8,765 bases of DNA from positions 1 to 8,765 of the forward strand of contig JBFFXF010000296.1 in assembly GCA_041569895.1 (NCBI GenBank), in the 5' to 3' direction. Under the pieces are notes generated by a model. The model did no database searches and was not told the origin of the DNA. It saw nothing but the letters and a program-made list of their open reading frames with translations. The first letter of the stretch is position 1, and the number at the start of each line of letters is the position of its first letter. Below are positions 1 through 5,444 of this stretch, piece after piece. The translations under genes were made by a program, and so were the position numbers. This stretch comes from JBFFXF01 sp041569895. Its GTDB lineage: Bacteria > Planctomycetota > UBA8108 > JACQVS01.

Positions 1-53
1 CTCGGTGTCGGACCTCGGTGTCGGACCTCGGTGTCGGACCTCGGACCTCGACC
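1..53. repeat. 13-bp tandem repeat at the left edge
   Basis: The unit CTCGGTGTCGGAC occurs three times in a row (1-13, 14-26, 27-39), followed by two shortened copies, CTCGGAC and CTCGACC (40-53). The array starts at the window edge, so its full length is unknown. It lies just beyond the stop codon of the minus-strand membrane protein gene, between genes. No coding role is apparent. The units are adjacent with no unique spacers, so it is not a CRISPR array. Confidence 0.9.
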
Positions 54-69
54 CCCGACTCTCAGCCGG

Positions 70-504
70 TCACGCAGCCGTCTCGACCGCTCCCGCCGGC
101 TTCGGCCGGTAGATCGACGCCACGACGATGCCCTCCACGATCGCGATGGCGATCCCCGAGAGCAGCCACTTCACCGCCAGGCTGAACGGGATCGGGTAGA
201 TCGAGTAGGACGCGAACGCCATGGGAATCGACATCAGCAGCCCGACCAGGGCTCCGTAGCGAACTCCCTCGGCGATTCCCCTGTTCTCGTATCCGCGCAC
301 GAAGATGAAGCAGAAGACCACCGCGTAGAAGATGTTGCTGACGTACATCACCCAGTACAGCGACATCAGCTCGTCTTCCGGCCTCCACACGTGCGCCAGG
401 TCCTTGTACGTCCCGCCGAGCCAGACCACATGGACGAGGAACTCGCAGACCTGGTGCACCACGTACACCGCCACGCAGGCGGCAGCGAATCGTTTGACGT
501 TCAT
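70..504 (-). CDS. small four-helix integral membrane protein of unknown function
   Basis: Encodes 144 residues. Four hydrophobic segments lie at about residues 5-28, 48-69, 80-100 and 109-132, so this is an inner-membrane protein with little outside the bilayer. Recognisable blocks are GYENRGIAEGVRYG (71-84) and YPIPFSLAVKW (103-113). From memory, this layout resembles a widespread family of about 140-residue membrane proteins with no assigned function; I cannot name a domain. Polar residues inside helix 1 (His17, Gln18, Glu21, His25) could bind a ligand or metal, which is speculation. The ATG at 504 is chosen because a G-rich Shine-Dalgarno stretch (GGGGGGAG, 515-508) precedes it and the protein then begins directly with helix 1. 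A longer frame reaching 603 would run into the tRNA gene. It lies 70 bp downstream of selC on the same strand and may share its transcript. The stop is TGA. Confidence 0.85.
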   Translation of the reverse strand: MNVKRFAAACVAVYVVHQVCEFLVHVVWLGGTYKDLAHVWRPEDELMSLYWVMYVSNIFYAVVFCFIFVRGYENRGIAEGVRYGALVGLLMSIPMAFASYSIYPIPFSLAVKWLLSGIAIAIVEGIVVASIYRPKPAGAVETAA

Positions 505-507
505 GGA

Positions 508-515
508 CTCCCCCC
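508..515 (-). promoter_or_regulatory. Shine-Dalgarno sequence of the 70-504 gene
   Basis: On the minus strand GGGGGGAG ends three bases before the ATG at 504-502. It decides the start, since the in-frame ATG at 603 lies inside the tRNA gene and has no such sequence. Confidence 0.6.
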
Positions 516-574
516 TTCGACGACGGCCCAACGCGGGATCGCGCCGGACCCGGTCCCATCCCCGAAACGAAAAC

Positions 575-672
575 TGGCGGGAGTGCATGGGAATCGAACC
601 CACCTACCGTGTTGTTCGCACGGCACCTTGGATTTGAAGTCCAGGGGGGCCACCAGGACCCCTTTCACTCCC
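575..672 (-). tRNA. selC: tRNA-Sec (selenocysteine, anticodon UCA)
   Basis: A 98-nt tRNA including an encoded GCCA 3' end. The arms match the bacterial tRNA-Sec plan: a long acceptor stem (GGGAGTG pairs with CACTCCC; an eighth position is A opposite G), a 6-bp D stem (GGGGTC with GGCCCC), an anticodon arm CTGGA-CTTCAAA-TCCAA with anticodon TCA, a long variable arm with a 7-bp stem (TGCCGTG with CACGGTA, including one G-U pair), and a 5-bp T stem around TTCGATT. The 8+5 arrangement and long extra arm separate it from tRNA-Ser and from suppressor tRNAs. It is charged with serine, converted to selenocysteine by SelA using selenophosphate from SelD, and delivered to SECIS-marked UGA codons by SelB. 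None of those genes lies in this window. Oddities are the A/G eighth pair and a C/A mismatch closing the anticodon stem. A T-rich stretch follows the 3' end. Confidence 0.96.
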
Positions 673-706
673 GCCGCTGGGTATATCAAGAAACCGTGAG
701 CCGCCG

Positions 707-735
707 ATCATACGGGACCGGGTCGGGATTGTGAA
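707..735 (-). promoter_or_regulatory. sigma70-type promoter for selC
   Basis: On the minus strand TTCACA (735-730, five of six matches to TTGACA) is followed after exactly 17 bp by TATGAT (712-707, five of six matches to TATAAT). Transcription would begin near position 700, leaving a leader of roughly 28 nt before the mature tRNA 5' end at 672, to be removed by RNase P. This is the best-formed promoter in the window and the only one placed to drive selC. Confidence 0.7.
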
Positions 736-779
736 CAGGTGGGGGGAGCTGATGGGGTTCGGTCGCCCTTCCGCTCCTG

Positions 780-803
780 CTCGTCCTCGTCCTCGTCCTC
801 GAT
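780..803. repeat. CTCGTC hexamer array
   Basis: About four tandem copies of CTCGTC (the last ends CTCGAT). This is the first of four short-period arrays in the gap 673-1123 between selC and the large plus-strand gene. Apart from the selC promoter and these arrays I see nothing else convincing in that gap. Confidence 0.85.
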
Positions 804-824
804 CGCCCTGAGCCGGGGAGGGGG

Positions 825-945
825 ACTGAGTCCGAGACCGAGGTCCGAGTCCGATGCCGACTCCGATACCGATGCCGATTCCGATTCCGACTCCGATTCC
901 GAGATCCGAGACAGAGATCCGATTCCGATTCCGACGGCCGAGTCC
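825..945. repeat. degenerate TCCGAT hexamer array
   Basis: About nineteen hexamer-like units of the form NCCGAN (mostly TCCGAT, TCCGAG, TCCGAC, GCCGAT), with a few one-base slips near 842, 903 and 915. Because the period is a multiple of three, all reading frames through it stay open and translate to dipeptide repeats such as Asp-Ser, Gly-Ile or Asn-Arg. Those are low-complexity products, not evidence of a gene. Confidence 0.9.
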
Positions 946-966
946 AAGCACGGCGGCGTCTTCCTG

Positions 967-1002
967 AATCTGCGTAATCTGCGCAATCTGCGTCATCTGC
1001 GT
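967..1002. repeat. 9-bp tandem repeat, consensus AATCTGCGT
   Basis: Four perfect-length copies at 967, 976, 985 and 994, with single-base changes at the first and last positions of the unit. The units are contiguous. From memory, similar 9-mers occur between genes in many GC-rich environmental bacteria; their function is unknown. Confidence 0.9.
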
Positions 1003-1054
1003 TCCTCCTCGTCGTACGCTGCGGAGTTCCGCCGGCGCAGTCGACCAGCGCTTC

Positions 1055-1090
1055 GGGCACGGGAACGGGCACGGGAACGGGGACGGGAGA
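1055..1090. repeat. GGGNAC hexamer array
   Basis: Six tandem hexamers alternating GGGCAC and GGGAAC, then GGGGAC and GGGAGA. It ends about 30 bp before the TACAAT box of the large gene, so the region where a -35 element would sit lies at the edge of repeat DNA. Confidence 0.85.
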
Positions 1091-1119
1091 GGAGGCAGAT
1101 GTCCTGCGTGCGTCAGGGT

Positions 1120-1125
1120 TACAAT
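1120..1125 (+). promoter_or_regulatory. candidate -10 box of the 1133-4930 gene
   Basis: TACAAT lies 7 nt before the ATG at 1133. A start of transcription at or within a base or two of that ATG would give a leaderless mRNA. No good -35 hexamer lies 16-18 bp upstream. The same box and spacing occur before two other first genes in the window (6801-6806 and 6854-6859). Confidence 0.5.
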
Positions 1126-1132
1126 GGGACAC

Positions 1133-4100
1133 ATGCTCCGGCTCCTTTCCCTGCTTGTTGCCGCCTTTGTTCCGGTGGTTGCCACCGCTGGTGACGGCTG
1201 GCGGCTTGCCCGGTTTTCCGCCGATGTGACCGTTCCGGTCGGTCATCGGTGCATGGGTGTGCTTCCCGTCAAGGCGCGGGAGGTCGTCGATCCGCTGCGG
1301 GCGATCGGGTTCGCGCTGGTCGGCGGCGGGGAGCGGGCGGTGGTGTTCGTGTCGGTCGACTGGTGCGAGATTCGCAACGACGCGTACGATCGCTGGCGTG
1401 ACGCGCTCGCGGAGGCGGCCGGGACGTCTCGCGAGCGGGTCCTCGTCTCGAGCGTGCACCAGCACGACGCGCCGGTGGTGGACCTCGGCGCCGAGGGGCT
1501 GCTCGCCGGGGTCGGACTCGGCGGCGAGCTCTGCGACGTCGCGTTCCACGAGCGCGCCGTCCAGCGTGTCGCCGCGGCGCTGCGCGAGAGCCTTGACGCG
1601 GTGCGTCCCGTGACGCACGTCGGCACGGGCAAGGCGCGCGTCGAGCGCATCGCATCGAACCGGCGTGTCGCCGACGCCTCCGGTCGCGTCACGTTCGCGC
1701 GTGGCAGCGCGAGCGGCGGTGACGCCGCGATGGCGGCGGCGCCCGTCGGGTTGATCGACCCGTGGCTGCGCGTCGTCAGCTTCTGGGAGCACGACACGCC
1801 GCTCGCCGCGCTGTCGGTCTACGCGACGCACCCGATGAGCTTCTACGGCCGCGGCGGGGTCTCGGCCGACTTCCCCGGAATCGCGCGCGCCAGGCGGCAG
1901 GCCGAGCTTCCGGACGTGCTCCAGGTGTATGCGTCCGGCTGCAGCGGTGACGTCACCGCCGGGAAGCACAACGATGGCTCGGCGGAGAATCGCGTTCGAC
2001 TCGCCGGGCGGCTCCACGACGCGATGGTCGCGGCCTGGGAATCGACGGCGCGCCGTCCGCTCGGACGAGTCGCCTTCCGTAACGCCACGCTCGAGCTGCC
2101 GCTGGGCGACGCGGATGCTCTCTCCGCGCGGAGTCTGCGGGCAACCCTCGAGGATCCGGAGCAGCCCATGCGCGAGCGCATCCTCGCCGCCATGGGCCTC
2201 GCCAGCCGGCTCCGTGTCGAGGCCGGGCGGCCGATCGACGTCCCGTGTCTCGATCTCGGCGCCGCGCAGATCGTCCTCCTTCCCGGGGAGTCGTTCGTCG
2301 GGTATCAGCTGATGGCGCAGCGGATGCGTCCCGATTCGTTCGTCGTCGCCGTCGGTTACGGGGAGTGCTGGCCGGGCTACGTGCCGACTCGCGCGGCGTT
2401 CGAAGACGGCTTCGGTCACGGCTGGCGGTGGGTCGGTCGCGGCTGCGAGCCGCGGATGTGCGATGCGCTCCGCGCCGCGCTCACCAGCGCCACGCCACCG
2501 TCCGCCGGGGACTGCGAGGCGGCGTCGGAGGAGATCACCGCCGACGTCTGGAAGGCCACGGAGGCGAACCCGCGGTACAGCGAGGGCTCCATCATCCGGC
2601 GCGACGACGGCGCTCTCCTCCACGCGACGACCGAGTTCATCGGCGGCGGCTCGGACTTCGCGAGCGCCCGCATCGTGGCGCGCTCGTCGACTGATGGCGG
2701 TCGCACGTGGAGCGAGCCGCGCGTCCTCCAGGAGAACGTCGGCGGGCGCAACGTGATGTCGGTCAGCCTCGTGCGCATCCGCAGCGCGCCCGGCCGCGGC
2801 ATCGGCATGTTCTACCTGGTCAAGAACGACTACGACGACCTGCGCGTCTTCATGCGCATGTTGACCGACGACGCGAGGACGTTCGGCGAGCCGATCCCCG
2901 TCACCGACGCGCCCGGCTACCACGTGATGAACAACGACCGCGTCGTCGAGCTCTCCGACGGACGGCTGCTCTGCCCGGTCGCGTCGACGAGCGACGTGCG
3001 CCGCTTCAACCACTTCGTCTCGGTCTGCTGGATCTCCGACGACGGCGGTCTCTCGTGGCGCCGGGGATCGGGCCAGGTGGACCTCCCGCGCCGCGGAGCG
3101 ATGGAGCCCGAGGTGATCGAGCTGCGCGACGGGCGCCTGTTGATGATCGTGCGCACGCAGCTCGGCGCCATCTGGGCGAGCCGCTCGGAGGATCGCGGCG
3201 ATACGTGGAGCGAGCCGGAGTCGTGGGGCGTCGAGTCACCCGAGTCGCCGGCGACGCTGCGCCGCATTCCCTCCACCGGCGATCTGCTCCTCGTCTGGAA
3301 CCCGGACTTCGTCGAGGGCGCCGGGCACGGCGGGCCACGCACGCCGCTCGCGGCGGCGGTCTCGCGTGACGAGGGCCGCACGTGGTCGCCGCGCCGTTAT
3401 CTCGAAACATCCCCCAACCACACCTACGCCTACACCAGCCTGACGTTCGCTGACGATCGGGCGCTGCTCTCGTACTACGTTCGCGACGAGTCCACTGGTC
3501 GTATCTCGTCGCGATTCCGGTCGCTGCCGGTGTCGTGGTTCTACACGGCCCTCGGCGGGGATCGCGGCGACGACGAGACCGTCGCTCGCGGGAAGGACGA
3601 CCGCGACGGCGATCGCCCGCCCGTTCGACGTGGCCCGCGGCCCGGCATCGACTGGCCGTCGTTCCGCGGCCCCTCGGCCTCGGGAGTCGCCGAGGGCTTC
3701 GCCACGCCCGAGCGGTGGGACGTCGAGATCGGCACCGGCGTGCGGTGGAAGACGCCGATCCCGGGGCTCGGCCTCTCGAGCCCGATCGTGTGGGGCGATC
3801 GCGTCTGGGTGACGACCGCGGTGCGTGGCGGCGACGCGGCGGAGCTCAAGACCGGGCTCTACGGCGACATCGAGTCGGTCGACGACGATTCGCCGCACCG
3901 CTTCGAGCTCATCTGCCTCGACCGCAAGCGCGGCGGGATCCTCTGGCGGAAAACGGCGCACGAGGGTGCGCCGAAGGCGCAGCGTCACCCGAAGTCGAGC
4001 CACGCCAACTCGACGCCCGCCACCGACGGCGAGCGGGTCGTCGCGTGCTTCGGCAGCGAGGGTCTGTACTGCTACTCGATCGACGGCAAGCTGCTGTGGA

Positions 4101-4930
4101 AGACGGACCTCGGCCTGCTCGACGCCGGGTTCTTCCTGGTGCCGAAGGCGCAGTGGGGCTTCGGGAGCTCGCCCGTGATCCACGGGTCCCGCGTCATCCT
4201 CCAGTGCGACGTCGTCAGCCGCTGCTTCATCGCCGCGTTCGACCTCGAGAGCGGACGCGAGCTCTGGCGCACGCCGCGGAAGGACGTGCCGACGTGGGGC
4301 ACGCCGAACGTCATCGTCGAGGACGACCGCGCGCAGGTGGTGGTCAACGGCTACCACCACATCGGCGGCTACGATCTCGCCACCGGCAAGGAGCTCTGGA
4401 AGCTGCGCGGCGGCGGCGACATCCCGGTGCCGACGCCGGTCGTCGGCCACGGGCTGGTGTTCATCACGAACGCGCACGGTTTCCTGGCGCCGATCTACGC
4501 GGTCAAGACGTCGGCGACAGGTGACGTCTCGCTCAAGCTCGGCCAGACCTCGAACGAGCACGTTGCCTGGAGCCGCAACCGTGACGGCAACTACATGCAG
4601 ACGCCGCTCGTCCTCGGCGATCACCTCTACTGCTGCCGCGACAACGGCATCATCGCCTGCTACGACGCCAGGACGGGCGAGCGGCTCTATCGCGAGCGCC
4701 TCTGGAGCGACGGGACCGGCTGGACGGCGTCACTGGTCGCCGCCGATGGGAAGATCTACGCCACGGGCGAGGAGGGCACCGTCGTCGTGGTGCGAGCCGG
4801 ATCGGAGTTCGAGCGCATCGCGGTGAACGAGCTCGGCGAGCAGGCGATGGCGACCCCGGCGATCTCGGAGGGCGTGCTGATCTTCCGCACGCGCGGGCAC
4901 GTCATTGCGGTGTCGGGCCGGGAGGAGTGA
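1133..4930 (+). CDS. exported three-module protein: ceramidase-like, BNR/sialidase-like and PQQ-like propeller
   Basis: Encodes 1265 residues in one uninterrupted frame. Residues 1-19 form a signal peptide ending ATA, so the protein is exported. Residues about 22-455 resemble the neutral/alkaline ceramidase N-terminal (metal-dependent amidase) fold. Likely metal ligands are His109 and His111 (VHQHDAP), His233 (YATHPMSF), Glu386 (LPGESF) and Tyr409 or Tyr416. The nucleophile motif reads GDVTAG with Thr275 where ceramidases have Ser. Residues about 465-800 form a BNR/sialidase-type propeller with Asp boxes at 518-526, 635-642, 683-692 and 744-751, and a degenerate one at 577-584. A charged linker (803-840) leads to a PQQ/BamB-like propeller (841-1265) opening with WPSFRGP and carrying blades such as GILWRK, GKLLWKT, GRELWRT and GKELWK. 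The ATG at 1133 is preferred over 1124 because it starts the signal peptide directly and the TACAAT box overlaps the 1124 ATG. Substrate unknown; an N-acylated, possibly sialylated glycoconjugate is speculation. Confidence 0.9.
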   Translation: MLRLLSLLVAAFVPVVATAGDGWRLARFSADVTVPVGHRCMGVLPVKAREVVDPLRAIGFALVGGGERAVVFVSVDWCEIRNDAYDRWRDALAEAAGTSRERVLVSSVHQHDAPVVDLGAEGLLAGVGLGGELCDVAFHERAVQRVAAALRESLDAVRPVTHVGTGKARVERIASNRRVADASGRVTFARGSASGGDAAMAAAPVGLIDPWLRVVSFWEHDTPLAALSVYATHPMSFYGRGGVSADFPGIARARRQAELPDVLQVYASGCSGDVTAGKHNDGSAENRVRLAGRLHDAMVAAWESTARRPLGRVAFRNATLELPLGDADALSARSLRATLEDPEQPMRERILAAMGLASRLRVEAGRPIDVPCLDLGAAQIVLLPGESFVGYQLMAQRMRPDSFVVAVGYGECWPGYVPTRAAFEDGFGHGWRWVGRGCEPRMCDALRAALTSATPPSAGDCEAASEEITADVWKATEANPRYSEGSIIRRDDGALLHATTEFIGGGSDFASARIVARSSTDGGRTWSEPRVLQENVGGRNVMSVSLVRIRSAPGRGIGMFYLVKNDYDDLRVFMRMLTDDARTFGEPIPVTDAPGYHVMNNDRVVELSDGRLLCPVASTSDVRRFNHFVSVCWISDDGGLSWRRGSGQVDLPRRGAMEPEVIELRDGRLLMIVRTQLGAIWASRSEDRGDTWSEPESWGVESPESPATLRRIPSTGDLLLVWNPDFVEGAGHGGPRTPLAAAVSRDEGRTWSPRRYLETSPNHTYAYTSLTFADDRALLSYYVRDESTGRISSRFRSLPVSWFYTALGGDRGDDETVARGKDDRDGDRPPVRRGPRPGIDWPSFRGPSASGVAEGFATPERWDVEIGTGVRWKTPIPGLGLSSPIVWGDRVWVTTAVRGGDAAELKTGLYGDIESVDDDSPHRFELICLDRKRGGILWRKTAHEGAPKAQRHPKSSHANSTPATDGERVVACFGSEGLYCYSIDGKLLWKTDLGLLDAGFFLVPKAQWGFGSSPVIHGSRVILQCDVVSRCFIAAFDLESGRELWRTPRKDVPTWGTPNVIVEDDRAQVVVNGYHHIGGYDLATGKELWKLRGGGDIPVPTPVVGHGLVFITNAHGFLAPIYAVKTSATGDVSLKLGQTSNEHVAWSRNRDGNYMQTPLVLGDHLYCCRDNGIIACYDARTGERLYRERLWSDGTGWTASLVAADGKIYATGEEGTVVVVRAGSEFERIAVNELGEQAMATPAISEGVLIFRTRGHVIAVSGREE

Positions 4931-5444
4931 CGTCGCTCCCTGCGGGCCGCTCATCGCCGCCGGGCGACTCCGCCGGTGTCGGCGCCGCCGCCGGCGGCGT
5001 CTCGTGCCGTGGCTTCTCGTCTCGCGTCCCCTCGCGCAGCGGGTCGAGTGCGAACTCGGGTATGTGCCTGCGCCAGAACGTCGTCGCGGCGATGTAGGCG
5101 ATGGCGATCGAGCCCCACACGGTGAACGTCGTGCCGACCGAGTCGAGCTGGGCGACGAGGAAGCCGACGAGCGGCAGCACGCACCCGCCCGAGATCACCC
5201 AGCGATAGAAGCGGTCCGGGATCGGCAGCCGGTCGAAGAACCGCAGCGTGATGACCACCGCGAGCACGAGCGCCGCGCTCGCCGAGAGCATCGGGAACCA
5301 CGTCGCGAGTCCCGAGACGTGCTCCTTGTTGCCGAAACGGATGATCCACCCGATCAGCACCAGGAGCGCCAGCAGCGCGAGAGCCTTCTCGGCCAGCGTG
5401 ACCTTGCCGTTTCGCCGTTCCCGATTATCTCCGTCGTCTGCCAT
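4902..5444 (-). CDS. four-helix membrane protein downstream of mtaB
   Basis: Encodes 180 residues. A short charged N-terminus (MADDGDNRERRNGK) precedes hydrophobic segments at about 20-36, 48-67, 81-100 and 106-124. A proline- and acid-rich tail (about 125-180) is probably soluble. I do not recognise the family. The ATG at 5444 is chosen over the in-frame ATG at 5456 because GGAGGG (5454-5449) lies 4 nt before it as a Shine-Dalgarno sequence, and that sequence would fall within the codons of the longer form. Its start overlaps the end of mtaB by 20 bp in another frame, so it is very likely translated from the mtaB transcript. Its TGA stop (4904-4902) lies inside the end of the convergent three-module gene, a 29-bp overlap that encodes the last residues of its tail. 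Confidence 0.83.
   Translation of the reverse strand: MADDGDNRERRNGKVTLAEKALALLALLVLIGWIIRFGNKEHVSGLATWFPMLSASAALVLAVVITLRFFDRLPIPDRFYRWVISGGCVLPLVGFLVAQLDSVGTTFTVWGSIAIAYIAATTFWRRHIPEFALDPLREGTRDEKPRHETPPAAAPTPAESPGGDERPAGSDVTPPGPTPQ

Noticed and set aside
70..72. Possible selenocysteine read-through at the TGA ending the 70-504 gene, since the downstream frame stays open to the edge and selC is adjacent
   Set aside because: The extension is translated 13-bp repeat, no SECIS-like hairpin is evident after the TGA, and the protein already ends naturally after helix 4.
31..699. Plus-strand open frame across selC and the membrane protein gene
   Set aside because: It passes through the tRNA gene and is antisense to a membrane protein with four clear helices.
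780..1090. CRISPR array
   Set aside because: Units are 6-9 bp and directly adjacent with no unique spacers, and there are no cas genes in the window.
686..3013. Long minus-strand open frame (775 codons) opposite the ceramidase-like module
   Set aside because: It runs antisense to a well-supported gene. Its product is Arg/Asp/His-rich with no recognisable domain, and its end is the translated repeat arrays. It is an effect of high GC.
3236..4624. Minus-strand open frame (462 codons) opposite the PQQ-like module
   Set aside because: It is antisense to a conserved domain, Val/Arg/Glu-rich with no motifs, and without a plausible start signal.
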